From: Natronomicrosphaera sp040876735 | GTDB taxonomy: Bacteria; Planctomycetota; Phycisphaerae; Phycisphaerales; Phycisphaeraceae | Length of the DNA stretch: 64,000 nt | NCBI GenBank assembly: GCA_040876735.1 | Contig: JBBDPC010000100.1 | Coordinates: 1-64,000 of the forward strand | Direction of reading: 5' to 3' | In this document: piece after piece, positions 27,603 through 36,060 of the stretch | Layout: each line of letters starts with the position of its first letter | Numbering within the stretch: position 1 is the stretch's first letter | Notes under the pieces: model-generated | Told to the model about the DNA's origin: nothing | Databases searched by the model: none | Seen by the model: the letters and a program-made list of their open reading frames with translations, nothing else | Program-made: the position numbers and the translations under genes

Positions 27603-28301
27603 ATGGAAGCAGACACGGCATCACCCGGCTGGCGTTCCAGGGCATGCGCCGGTTTGGGCGTGCTGATCGCCAACGGCGTGCCTTTGCTGGGCGTGCTTGC
27701 ACTGGGCTGGAGCACGACCGAGGTGCTACTGCTTTTCTGGGTCGAGGTTGCCCTGCTGGTGCTGCTGGTGCGACCGGCGAGACTGATCGTGGGCGACTGG
27801 CTCGTCGGGGTGATCGCGGCAGTCCTGGGGACCCTGCCTGCGGCAATATTTCTCGCCTTTCACGCATTCTTTCTGGTGGGTCTGCTCTATGGCGTTGACT
27901 GGAACAACGTCCAGGGCGGCCCGATGGGTTGGTCGGCCCCCAGCCAGGGCAGCCCGGCTGACTGGTTTCGACAGGCATGGACCGACTTGCCGGTGGCGGG
28001 AATCGTACTGGTTTGTCTCGTGCATGTCGGATCACTCATGGCCGAATGGCCAACGCTCCAGCGCCGGAACATGTCCGGCCAGAAAGCGCCTGACGAAACA
28101 AACGGCTTTGGCCATCTGTTCATCATGCATATCGGCATTATCCTCGGGGGATCAGCCATCCTTGTGGCCGGCGACGCCATCGGCCTGCTGCTGCTGCTGA
28201 TCGCCCTGAAGTGCGGTTACGAAGTGACGACCGTTCTCAAGCGACGCTTGGATGCGCCGCCACGACTGACGAAGCAGGAAGCCGTGTCAATCAACAAGTG
28301 A
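27603..28301 (+). CDS. Multi-pass membrane protein, DUF6498-like
   Basis: This is a 232-residue membrane protein with about six hydrophobic segments: near 18-33, 43-57, 63-94, 128-148, 172-192 and 193-203. The LLLFWVEVALLVLL block following a short N-terminal helix, and the later HIGIILGG segment, resemble DUF6498 proteins, whose role is unknown. GGATGAGGA sits directly before the ATG. It follows topA by 40 nt on the same strand and may be cotranscribed. Confidence 0.65.
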   Translation: MEADTASPGWRSRACAGLGVLIANGVPLLGVLALGWSTTEVLLLFWVEVALLVLLVRPARLIVGDWLVGVIAAVLGTLPAAIFLAFHAFFLVGLLYGVDWNNVQGGPMGWSAPSQGSPADWFRQAWTDLPVAGIVLVCLVHVGSLMAEWPTLQRRNMSGQKAPDETNGFGHLFIMHIGIILGGSAILVAGDAIGLLLLLIALKCGYEVTTVLKRRLDAPPRLTKQEAVSINK

Positions 28302-28391
28302 CGTGCTTCTTGAGTATGACAGGTGGGTTGCATCAGCCGGCCGCGAAGGCGTCCGTGCGAAACTCAAGTCGTCTCGCGAACGCACAACCCG

Positions 28392-28877
28392 TCACTTCAA
28401 CATCGCCTCCACCTTGAACCCGAACCCGCGGCGGTTGTCGATCCAGCGGACCCAGGTCGGCTGGAAGCGGTAGAACTGCTGCGCATCGATCAACTCGCGG
28501 AAACGGGGGTTCTCGGCGATGTCGGCGAACTTGTCGACAAAGGCGTTCCACGCGCGGTGACGGTCGAACTCGGCTTCGACGAGGACGGCCCGGCCGTGCA
28601 TCTGGAGGCCGTGGATGTTCAGCGGCCGGTCGTCGTGGCCGTAGACCGTCATGGCTGCCTGCTCGCGGGCGGCGATGTATCGGCTGTGGGCCGACTCGGG
28701 GCTGGAGACCCAGTAGAAATGCAGGTCGTCGTCGTGGGCGAACTGCACATTGGCGGCGTGCGGCGTCCCGTCGTCGGCCGTGGTGGCGAGACTGGCCGTG
28801 CGGGCGTGACGGAGAAACACGATCACCTGGCGCGCGATGGCCGGCGGAAAGTGCAACGATAGTTGTGTTTCAGACAT
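28392..28877 (-). CDS. Pyridoxamine 5'-phosphate oxidase-like split-barrel protein
   Basis: This is a 161-residue FMN-binding split-barrel protein of the PNPOx-like/YhbP type. The first strands read ARTASLATTADDGTPHAANV, the pattern seen where FMN phosphate binds. The second block LHFYWVSSPESAHSRYIAA is also family-typical. The protein ends with a WVRWIDNRRGFGFKVE strand. It lacks the C-terminal substrate residues of true PdxH, so vitamin B6 oxidation is not implied; F420 or FMN reductase or general stress roles are possible. Only a weak ribosome site was seen. Confidence 0.85.
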   Translation of the reverse strand: MSETQLSLHFPPAIARQVIVFLRHARTASLATTADDGTPHAANVQFAHDDDLHFYWVSSPESAHSRYIAAREQAAMTVYGHDDRPLNIHGLQMHGRAVLVEAEFDRHRAWNAFVDKFADIAENPRFRELIDAQQFYRFQPTWVRWIDNRRGFGFKVEAMLK

Positions 28878-28969
28878 AGTTGTGGACCCCGCACTAGGTT
28901 AGCAAACCCTGCGCGGTTGCGGGAATCCACCTCTCGATCCGGCACGGGGAAGGGATGACGGGGCATCCA

Positions 28970-29656
28970 TCACAGTCGCACGCTCGCCATCATGAACACG
29001 AGCACCGCCGCCAGCAGCGCGAAGACCACCGCCATCGCCACCCCCTGCACCGAACGATGCGGGACCGCCAGCAGCGGCAGATGCATGCCGCTTTGCCCGC
29101 TTCGGCTGGCGATCGCCTGCTGCAACGGCGCGATGACCGCCTCGGCCAGCAACGCGCCGTAAAACACCGGCATCAGCAACACCGCCAGCCCCGGGCCAAC
29201 GATGCTGGGGTCGTCCAGGTTGGCCAGCATGATGATCATGCCCATCACCATCCCGATCAGCCCGCCGCCCCAGGCAAGCTGATACGCCCGGGCGAACACC
29301 AGCAGGTGCATCGCACACGTATCGCGGTCGATGTCACGCCGGCCGACCACTGCCGCCAGCAGCGCCCGCCCCATCGCCCCCGGCCCGACCGACATCCACA
29401 GCCCGCCCAGCAGCACGCCCGCCAGCCAGATCACCGCGATCGGATCGACAAAAAGCCAGAGGCTTCCGCTGACGTACAGCACCCAGCCGACCATGCCCCC
29501 CAACAGCGCCAGCCCCAGCGGCACGTGAATCCAGTGCATCGTGCGCGTCGACGTGAGATAGCTCGTCGCGTCAGCGGGCTCGAACCCCCGGCCGCACTCC
29601 GGGCACCGGCGCTGGTCGAGGCCCGTCAGCGGGTAACGGCAGTTCATGCAGTACAT
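28970..29656 (-). CDS. Zinc-ribbon protein with a MotA/ExbB-like channel domain
   Basis: This is a 228-residue protein. A zinc ribbon opens the chain (Cys3, Cys6, Cys18, Cys21). Four hydrophobic segments follow at about 42-63, 65-90, 128-160 and 195-225. The FVDPIAVIWLAGVLLGG block and the segment GGLIGMVMGMIIMLANLDDP with GPGLAV and FYGALLAE closely resemble MotA/PomA, the proton or sodium channel subunit of flagellar stators. The cytoplasmic loop is much shorter than in MotA and no MotB partner is nearby. Start 29656 places the ribbon at the N-terminus. An ion-channel role is inferred only. Confidence 0.68.
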   Translation of the reverse strand: MYCMNCRYPLTGLDQRRCPECGRGFEPADATSYLTSTRTMHWIHVPLGLALLGGMVGWVLYVSGSLWLFVDPIAVIWLAGVLLGGLWMSVGPGAMGRALLAAVVGRRDIDRDTCAMHLLVFARAYQLAWGGGLIGMVMGMIIMLANLDDPSIVGPGLAVLLMPVFYGALLAEAVIAPLQQAIASRSGQSGMHLPLLAVPHRSVQGVAMAVVFALLAAVLVFMMASVRL

Positions 29657-29788
29657 GGTGACGTTTCCAGGATGACCTGCGGACGTAGAGCGATCACGGT
29701 CCCCGAACCGCCTCTTCCTGGCACGGCTACGGGGGGCGAACGGCGTCTGCAAACACGCGCTCAAGCCGGACGGCTTTCTCCCGCCGGA

Positions 29789-31285
29789 TCACGCGCCGCC
29801 GCTGTCGCCGGCCCCCCCGCCGCCACCGGAACCTCCGGAGCCGCCACGTCGGCCGCGACGGCGTCGCCGGCGCCGACGGCGTCGGCCGCCGCCCGGGTTG
29901 CCCTCGCCGGTCGTGCCGCCTTCGCTGCCCGTCGTGTCGCCACCGTCTGCCGCACCGGTGTCGCCGGCCTGGGCTTGGGGAGCTTGCGGTTCACGGGCGT
30001 CGGCGTCTTCGCGGGATTCGACTTCGGCGTCGGCGACCGGCTTGCCGGGGCTGGGGCGGCGCGGCTCGGTGGCAGCCTGACCGCCGCCGGCCTTGCCTGC
30101 TTGACGATTGCTGTAGCCGCGCGAGGGGACGGCGGCCGCTTCGCTCTGGCCGTTGCTGTCACCGTCGCCGTTGGCCTGCCCCTGACCCTGCGGGGCAGCC
30201 TGCGGCCGGGGGCGCGGGCCGGCCGAGGTGGACCGGGCCGAATCGCGTCCGCCACCATCGCCGCCGCCATTGCGGGGTCGGGGGCGCGGTGCGTTGGCGG
30301 CGGCTTCTTTCTGCTGCTGCTCCCACGCCTTGGCCTCTTCCTTGTCGAGGATGCGCAGGTTCTCCACCGGGTAGGCCGCCGGCTTCTCGACGCCGACCTG
30401 CACCAGCGCGAGCTGCGTGAGAATCTGCGTGTCCAGCACGATGCCGATGCCATCGTCGGTTTCCACCACCGTCTTGCGGTGCGGCAGGCGCTTCTTGAGG
30501 TCGCTGTACGTCTCGTCTTCGTAGCGGAGACAGCACATCAGCCGACCGCATCGGCCGGAGATCTTCATCGGGTCCAGCGTCGCCTTCTGCACCTTGGCCG
30601 ACCGCATGGAAACGGGCTTGAGCACCTTGAGGAACTGCTTGCAGCAGCAGTGCTGGCCGCACTTCTCGTAGTCGGCGGCGATGCGGGCTTCTTCGCGGGC
30701 GTTGACCTGCACCATCTCGATGCGCGTCTGGTGCGCCGCGGCGAGCTGCTTGACCAATTCGCGGAAGTCGATGCGGTTTTCCGCGGTGTAGTAAAAGAGC
30801 ATGCGCTCGCCGCCGAGCAACAGCTCGACGTCGACGAGGCGCATTTCCTCGGCGAGGTTGTTCTCGGCGATGAGGCGCTTGGTGGTCTTGATGATGTCGG
30901 TCTTCCGGCCGTCGAGCCGGGCCTGCTCGTTGAGGTCGTCGACGGTGGCGACGCGGAGGACTTTGCCCTCGGTGGTGAAGGGGTAGTCCTTGCCGCCGGA
31001 GTTCTGGATGTAGGCGAGCATCTCCTTGCGGGTGACGCTCTTGGAGCAGCCGGCGTTGGGGCAGGTGCTGGTGAGCATCTCGCCGAGCTCGACGCCGCGC
31101 TTGGTGCGGATGACCATTTTCGACCCGCAGCCGGGCTTGGCTTCGCCGTCGTAGTCCAGCTCGGCGACGAGGCGCTGGTAGCCGTAGCGGACGACGATGG
31201 TTTTGGGGGCTTCGAGGTTTTCGTAGATCTTGCGGTCTTCCGCTTCTTCGAGCATGATCGGAAGCGGGGTGATGGTGCCTGCCAT
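29789..31285 (-). CDS. PSP1/RicT (YaaT) family protein with long disordered tail
   Basis: This is a 498-residue protein. The conserved part (about 1-330) is the RicT/YaaT PSP1 domain, with cysteine clusters YEKCGQHCCCKQFL and SGRCGRLMCCLRYE. In Bacillus, RicT works with RicA and RicF in an Fe-S complex that controls RNase Y processing. The last 150 residues are low complexity, Gly/Pro/Gln/Asp-rich, and end in a run of ten Arg and Gly repeats, suggesting RNA contact or condensate behaviour. GGAG lies 6 nt before the ATG at 31285. Confidence 0.85.
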   Translation of the reverse strand: MAGTITPLPIMLEEAEDRKIYENLEAPKTIVVRYGYQRLVAELDYDGEAKPGCGSKMVIRTKRGVELGEMLTSTCPNAGCSKSVTRKEMLAYIQNSGGKDYPFTTEGKVLRVATVDDLNEQARLDGRKTDIIKTTKRLIAENNLAEEMRLVDVELLLGGERMLFYYTAENRIDFRELVKQLAAAHQTRIEMVQVNAREEARIAADYEKCGQHCCCKQFLKVLKPVSMRSAKVQKATLDPMKISGRCGRLMCCLRYEDETYSDLKKRLPHRKTVVETDDGIGIVLDTQILTQLALVQVGVEKPAAYPVENLRILDKEEAKAWEQQQKEAAANAPRPRPRNGGGDGGGRDSARSTSAGPRPRPQAAPQGQGQANGDGDSNGQSEAAAVPSRGYSNRQAGKAGGGQAATEPRRPSPGKPVADAEVESREDADAREPQAPQAQAGDTGAADGGDTTGSEGGTTGEGNPGGGRRRRRRRRRRGRRGGSGGSGGGGGAGDSGGA

Positions 31286-31495
31286 GATGACTCCGTGTAA
31301 AAAAGACACCGCCGGCGCGTCGAGCCTGCGAAAGGGTCGACGGCGGCGAAGGTGCGTGCAAACTGTCGTCGGGAAAGGGTTTTTATGTTCCCCGCCGCCG
31401 CCCGACCGGCCGCGAGGATTCAACCACGGAGTTCAGTTGTGGAATGTCCATGGTACGTTGCGACCCGCCGTGCCCGCAAGCGCACCGCGCGCCGG

Positions 31496-31625
31496 TAGTG
31501 GTGTACTTTGCTTTCCTGGTGGGGCGGGCGTCTCGCCCGTCGTTCGGTCGAAGACCGAATACGCTGTTGGCCCTTCGGGCCAATGGCGGGCGAGACGCCC
31601 GCCCCACCAGGAAAGTATCCCACTA
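31496..31625. repeat. TAGTGG...CCACTA inverted repeat, copy 2
   Basis: The two arms, TAGTGGTGTACTTTGCTTTC onward and its near-complement ending CCACTA, pair over about 40 nt, including GGTGGGGCGGGCGTCTCGCC. The centre holds two nested small hairpins (TTCGGTCGAAGACCGAA and TTGGCCCTTCGGGCCAA). It fills the gap between ricT and an aldo/keto reductase. No gene is supported in 31286-31704. Confidence 0.85.
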
Positions 31626-31704
31626 CCCGCGCGCCCCAGGGCAGTGCGGCCGCTCATCCACCCGTTACACTACGCCCTCCCCCCACGATTAAGGAGCCCC
31701 CATC

Positions 31705-32634
31705 ATGCAATACCGCACACTCGGCAAGACCGGCTGGAAAGTCTCCGCGATCGGCTTCGGCGCCTGGGGCATCGGTGGCCAATGGGGCCCGGTCGAACAA
31801 CGACAAGCCCTGGCCACCCTTTCCGCCGCCTATGACGCCGGCATGAACTTCTTCGACACCGCCGACGCCTACGGCGACCCGCCTGGCCTTTCGGAAGAAC
31901 TCACCGGCAAGGCCCTGGCCCCCCACCGCGACAAGGTCTACATCGCCTCCAAGGTCGGCAACTGGGCCCGCCGCGCCGGCCACCCGCTGCCGTTCACCTC
32001 CCCCCTGCACGTGATCAACTGCTGCCACGCCAGTCTTTACCGCCTCGGCACGGAGACCATCGACCTCTACCAGTGCCACATCGCCAACCTCGACGAGCCC
32101 GACGTCTTCCTCGACGCGTTCGAGCAGTTGAAAAAGGCCGGCAAGATCCGGGCCTACGGCATCTCCACCAACGACGTGAAGGTGCTCGAACGGTTCAACC
32201 GCGACGGCCAGTGCGCCACCTGCCAGCTCGACTACTCGCTGCTCAACCGCGAGCCGGAGCGCGAACTGCTGCCCTACTGCCGGACGAACAACATCGGCAC
32301 GATCATCCGCGGCCCGCTGGCCAAGGGCGTCGCCACCGGCAAGTTCACCCGTGCCACGACGTTCAGCGACAGCGTCCGGCAAGGCTGGAACGACGGGGCC
32401 GGGCGTGAGAAGTTTCACGCACAACTGGCGCTGGTGGAGAAGCTGCGCTTCCTCGAAGCGCACGGCCGCACGATGCCGCACGCGGCGTTGCAATATGTGC
32501 TCGCCCACGCGGCGGTGAGTGTCGCCATCCCCGGCGCCAAAAGCCCCGAACAAGCTCGCACCAATGCCGCCGCCACACAGGGGAAGCTGCTGCCGGACGA
32601 GGTCGAGCGAGCACGCGAGCTGACAGGTGTATGA
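31705..32634 (+). CDS. Aldo/keto reductase
   Basis: This is a 309-residue NADP-dependent oxidoreductase with a TIM barrel. The catalytic tetrad is intact: Asp51 and Tyr56 in FDTADAYG, Lys83 in ASKVG and His125 in YQCHIAN. The C-terminal AIPGAKSPEQARTNA segment is the usual NADP phosphate site. Substrate is unknown. AAGGAG lies 8 nt upstream of the ATG. It is followed by the composite repeat rather than a partner gene. Confidence 0.93.
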   Translation: MQYRTLGKTGWKVSAIGFGAWGIGGQWGPVEQRQALATLSAAYDAGMNFFDTADAYGDPPGLSEELTGKALAPHRDKVYIASKVGNWARRAGHPLPFTSPLHVINCCHASLYRLGTETIDLYQCHIANLDEPDVFLDAFEQLKKAGKIRAYGISTNDVKVLERFNRDGQCATCQLDYSLLNREPERELLPYCRTNNIGTIIRGPLAKGVATGKFTRATTFSDSVRQGWNDGAGREKFHAQLALVEKLRFLEAHGRTMPHAALQYVLAHAAVSVAIPGAKSPEQARTNAAATQGKLLPDEVERARELTGV

Positions 32635-32640
32635 GAGGGC

Positions 32641-32866
32641 GGGGTTCGGGGTTCGGGGTTCGGGGTGATTTTATTCAGAAGCCGAGGGCTGAGTCCGCGA
32701 AGCCCCGGATGAGGGGGATCGATGACCTATAGAATCGCCTGGCGCTCTCTGACATCATCGATCACACATCACACATCACACATCATCCATTCCCCTCATC
32801 CCGCCCTTCGTCGCTGCGCTCCTCAGGAGCGGGCGTTATAAAATCTTCCCGAATCCCGAATCCCGA
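32641..32866 (-). repeat. Composite intergenic repeat, copy B
   Basis: Reverse-complement counterpart of 4141-4358 with the same module order. It is bounded on the left by GGGGTTCGGGG units and on the right by CCCGAATCCCGAATCCCGAA. The right edge runs directly into the start of trmL. Confidence 0.85.
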
Positions 32867-32872
32867 ATGCCC

Positions 32873-33343
32873 ATGCTCCACGTTGCTCTCTACCAGCCGA
32901 TGATTCCGCCCAACACGGGGGCGACCGCACGGCAGTGCGTGGGTATGCGGGCCCGGCTGCACCTGATCGGGCCGCATCCGATCGACCTCTCCGACCATGC
33001 CGTCAAGCGGGCCGGGCTGGACTACTGGCCCCACCTGATGCTCACCGAGCACGCCTCGCCCGAAGCGTTTGTCGCCTGGCTGGAGCAGACGAACCGGCGG
33101 CCGTGGCTGGTGACGAAGTTCGCCACGCAGCGGTACGACCGGGCCGGCTACGCCGACGAGGACGTGCTGGTGTTCGGCAATGAGCAGACGGGGCTGCCCG
33201 AAGCCTGGCATGAGCGGTGGGCCGATCGTCGGGTGGCCGTGCCGATCCTGGGCGCAGTGCGCAGCTATAACCTGGCGAACACGGTGGCGATGGTGCTGGC
33301 GCAGGCCTGCTCGACGGCGGGGCTGTACCCGGAGGTGGATTGA
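32873..33343 (+). CDS. trmL: tRNA (cytidine/uridine-34-2'-O)-methyltransferase TrmL
   Basis: This is a 156-residue SPOUT methyltransferase that 2'-O-methylates wobble position 34 of certain leucine tRNAs. Family motifs are clear: YQPMIPPNTGATARQC at 7-22, LVFGNEQTGLP at 99-109 and VPILGAVRSYNLANTVAMVL at 123-142, which forms the SAM-binding knot. ATG 32873 aligns with the family start; an ATG 6 nt upstream falls in the repeat edge. No Shine-Dalgarno is visible, because the 5' flank consists of TCCCGAA repeat units. Confidence 0.93.
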   Translation: MLHVALYQPMIPPNTGATARQCVGMRARLHLIGPHPIDLSDHAVKRAGLDYWPHLMLTEHASPEAFVAWLEQTNRRPWLVTKFATQRYDRAGYADEDVLVFGNEQTGLPEAWHERWADRRVAVPILGAVRSYNLANTVAMVLAQACSTAGLYPEVD

Positions 33344-33353
33344 GCCGGAGAGG

Positions 33354-33395
33354 CGCAGAAAAACAGCGCGGCGATCCCCTCCGATCGCCGCGCTG
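33354..33395 (-). terminator. Intrinsic terminator of the flagellin gene
   Basis: A perfect 13-bp stem (CAGCGCGGCGATC at 33364-33376 with its complement at 33383-33395, 6-nt loop) is followed on the minus strand by TTTTTCTGC. It lies about 45 nt beyond the flagellin stop. A second weaker AGAAAAACG/CGTTTCTC structure at 33408-33432 may serve trmL from the other side. Confidence 0.85.
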
Positions 33396-33440
33396 CACAT
33401 TGACTGAGAAGAAAAACGTCTTGCGTTTCTCTTTTATTTC

Positions 33441-34934
33441 TTACCCGAGCAACTGGAGCACCGACTGGGGCTGAGCGTTGGCCATGCCCAGGGCCTGCGT
33501 CGCCGCGGAGGCGAGGATCTGCGAGCGGGTCATCTCGGCCGTCTCGGCGGCGAAGTCGGTGTCGCGGATGGCGCTCTCGGCGGCGCTGACGTTTTCGAGG
33601 GTCACGCCGAGCGAGTTGATCGTCGACTGCACCACGTTGGACTGGAACGAGCCGAGTCGTCCGCGGAGGCTGGAGACCTGCTTGATGGCGGCGTTGACCG
33701 CCTCCTGGGCCTTGCCGAGGTCGCCGTCGATGACGTTGGCAGTCCGGCCCGAGCCGAGGTCGCTGAGGAACCCGGCGGTGGCGTTGCCGAGGTTGCGCGC
33801 CGCGACATTGCCGATGCCGAGGCGGGTTTCGTTGTTCATGTCGATCGTCGGGCCGAGGTTGAATTTGGCCCCGCCGCCGGTGATCGTGCCGACCGCCACG
33901 GAGCCGACGTCGCCGGCGGTGGCTTCGTCGAAGGCGATGTCGGCGTTGAGCACATCGGAGTTGACGCTGATGTTCAGGCCGTCGCCGCGTGCGGCCACGC
34001 CGTTGACCGTGCCGCCGACGTCCTGCCCCTCGTCCCGCAGCGCGCCGGTGGCGGCGGCGAAGGTGGACAGTTCCGCGTCGACGGTGGCCGCATCATCGGC
34101 TTCGTAGCTGTGGATGCCCCCGGCGACGCCGGCGTCGTCGACGATGTTGACGGAGACGAACTCCTTGGAGCCGTAGCCGGTGGAGCGCAGTTCCAGGCCG
34201 TTGGAGACGACCGCGGCGGAGACGCCGGTGATGCCCTTGAAGCTGTTGATCTGGTCGGCGGCGTCGTCGAGGCTCTGCCCGTCGGCGAACTCGAAGAGGC
34301 GTGAGCCGTCCTTGCCGCCGACTTCGATGGCGAAGGTGGTTTCCCCACTGGCCAGTGAAACCGTGGTGGCGCTGAAATTGACGTACAGGCCGGCGGTCTG
34401 GGCGGACTGGTCGACGATGACGTTGATGTCCATCTCTTCCGAGCCGAGCTTGGCGCCGTGGACTTTCAAATCCTGCACCCCGCTGTCGACGTCGGAGACC
34501 TGGAAGTCGAAGCTGCCGTTGAGCAGTTTCGTGCCCTGGAAGCTGGTGGTGGAAGCGATGCGATCGATGCTCTGGAGGATGGCGTCGATCTGCTGCTGGT
34601 TGGCCTCTTTCTCTTCGGTGGACAGGCCGGCGTCGTTGGCGCTTTCGCCGACGAGGCTTTGCACCTCTAGCAGCATCGAGTTGATCTCCTGCAGACCACC
34701 CTCGGCGACGTTGACCACCTGGTCGGCACGCTCCGCGTTGGAGATGGCGGCGCTGAGGGCGGCCTGCTCCGAGCGGAGGTTTTCACTGGCGATCAGCCCC
34801 GCCGGGTCGTCGCCGCCGCGGTTGATGCGCAAGCCCGTGCTCAGTCGCTCGAGCGACTTGTTCAGGCTCATGTTCTGCTGGTTCATCACCCGCTGGGCGA
34901 GCATGGAACCGACGTTGGTGTTGATTCGACTCAT
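33441..34934 (-). CDS. Flagellin
   Basis: This is a 497-residue flagellar filament protein. The conserved N-terminal D0/D1 helices start MSRINTNVGSMLAQRV with NQQNMSLNKSLERLSTGLRI, and the C-terminal D0/D1 block is IRDTDFAAETAEMTRSQIL to the terminal QSVLQLLG. The middle (about 145-400) is the variable surface-exposed part. GGGGAG is close upstream of the ATG, and a strong terminator follows, so it is probably monocistronic. No SigD or sigma-54 promoter was recognised. This indicates a motile life stage. Confidence 0.96.
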   Translation of the reverse strand: MSRINTNVGSMLAQRVMNQQNMSLNKSLERLSTGLRINRGGDDPAGLIASENLRSEQAALSAAISNAERADQVVNVAEGGLQEINSMLLEVQSLVGESANDAGLSTEEKEANQQQIDAILQSIDRIASTTSFQGTKLLNGSFDFQVSDVDSGVQDLKVHGAKLGSEEMDINVIVDQSAQTAGLYVNFSATTVSLASGETTFAIEVGGKDGSRLFEFADGQSLDDAADQINSFKGITGVSAAVVSNGLELRSTGYGSKEFVSVNIVDDAGVAGGIHSYEADDAATVDAELSTFAAATGALRDEGQDVGGTVNGVAARGDGLNISVNSDVLNADIAFDEATAGDVGSVAVGTITGGGAKFNLGPTIDMNNETRLGIGNVAARNLGNATAGFLSDLGSGRTANVIDGDLGKAQEAVNAAIKQVSSLRGRLGSFQSNVVQSTINSLGVTLENVSAAESAIRDTDFAAETAEMTRSQILASAATQALGMANAQPQSVLQLLG

Positions 34935-35257
34935 CTGACATTTCTCCCCAAGCCATGTAAAAGCGTGATCGAAAGACGAGCCTTGCCACGCGGCGTCCCC
35001 GCTCGTCAGGCAAGAAATCGTCCGTGCATCAAGCCCGCATCAGCACGGAGCATCACTTTGGCGGGTTTTTTCGGTTTGGGCCCCCGTTCAGGTCGACACA
35101 GGCCGCACAAACGGCAAGGTTTGACAGGCTCGGCGGGGGGAAAAGGAGATTGCAGACGGGGGAGTGGGGAGTTATCGGATTGCGCGCGTCAGACGTCCAC
35201 GGATTGAATCCGCGGGCTTCGGAGAATGGCACAAGTCAAGTATTGGCGCGTCCCGTA
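34935..35257. other. Intergenic region upstream of flagellin
   Basis: No gene is supported in these 323 nt. They must contain the flagellin promoter, but no clear sigma-28 or sigma-54 site was found. The CCACGGATTGAATCC repeat copy lies at 35197-35222. Confidence 0.5.
35197..35222. repeat. CCCACGGATT palindrome family, copy 1
   Basis: CCACGGATT-G-AATCCGCGG followed by GCTTCGG matches the elements at 44866 and 60493. Arms of about ten bases are separated by one base. Confidence 0.75.
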
Positions 35258-35800
35258 TTACTCAGGCTTGTTGCGCTGCTGTTCGATGTCGCGGATGTAG
35301 GCTTCGGTGCGGTCGAGCTCGCGCTTGAGATGGCGGACGCGGAGCAGGCTTTTCACACGGGTGATCAGTTCCAGCTTGTTGACCGGCTTGGAGACGAAAT
35401 CGTCCGTGCCCGACTCGACGCCGCGCTCGATGTCGCCCAGCTCGTTCAGGGCGGTGACCATCATGATGGGAATCGCGCGGGTGGCGGGGTCTTCCTTGAT
35501 CTTCCGGCAGACCTCGAAGCCGGACATGCGCGGCATCATCACGTCCAGCAGAATCAGGTCGGGCGTGGGCTTGTCCGCGTCTTCGACAAACTGCAGCGCC
35601 TCGATGCCGTCGCAGGCGGTGTCGATCCGGCAAGGGAGGGTTTCGAGGTAGGCCTGGAGCAGTTCGACGTTCTGCTCGTTGTCGTCGACGATGAGAATGC
35701 TCGACTCCGAGAGGTCGAAATCCTGCTCGGCCGCGGCGGGCGCGGGCTGAGCGGGCTCGGTGGAAGCGGGCGATGTGAGCGGGGAGGACTCGTTGGTCAT
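35258..35800 (-). CDS. Single-receiver response regulator with C-terminal coiled coil
   Basis: This is a 180-residue CheY-like protein. A disordered Pro/Ala/Glu-rich leader (1-30) precedes a receiver domain with acidic pair Asp39-Asp40, phosphoacceptor Asp86, Thr116 and Lys138. A charged helix (about 150-178) follows. There is no DNA-binding output domain, so it probably acts through protein contacts. Start 35800 begins MTNESSPL; a longer frame upstream is composition noise. It is divergent from the receiver protein at 36061. Confidence 0.9.
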   Translation of the reverse strand: MTNESSPLTSPASTEPAQPAPAAAEQDFDLSESSILIVDDNEQNVELLQAYLETLPCRIDTACDGIEALQFVEDADKPTPDLILLDVMMPRMSGFEVCRKIKEDPATRAIPIMMVTALNELGDIERGVESGTDDFVSKPVNKLELITRVKSLLRVRHLKRELDRTEAYIRDIEQQRNKPE

Positions 35801-35922
35801 GGCGTTTCGCTGTGTCACGGGGGATGTCGTGCCGCCGACGGCTTCCAGGCCCGGCGGCGGTGGCCGATTGATGGTACCCGCTGATCGCGCCCCAGTCGAT
35901 GCCGCACTCCGGAGGCCGGAAA

Positions 35923-35967
35923 AGCGGGGCAGGCGTCTCGCCTTGACCGCGGCGGGAGAAGACGCCA
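35923..35967. repeat. Degenerate GGGGCAGGCGTCTCGCC repeat
   Basis: GCGGGGCAGGCGTCTCGCC and the downstream GGCGGGAGAAGACGCC form a decayed copy of the TAGTGG-family core, in the gap between the two divergent receiver genes. Confidence 0.5.
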
Positions 35968-36060
35968 CAATTTATCCCCCTAGCCTGCCTTCGGGCCGCC
36001 CTGGCCTTACAATACCCCGTAGCGTAAGCACACCGACATTCAAGAGGAAGCGATATCCCT

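Noticed and set aside
24590..27715. Minus-strand open frames covering topA
   Set aside because: These are antisense shadows typical of GC-rich coding DNA. The plus strand carries all TopA motifs.
31420..31692. Small frames reading VGRASRPSFGRRPN-type peptides on both strands
   Set aside because: They are translations of the TAGTGG-family palindrome. The same peptides recur wherever the repeat occurs, without gene context.
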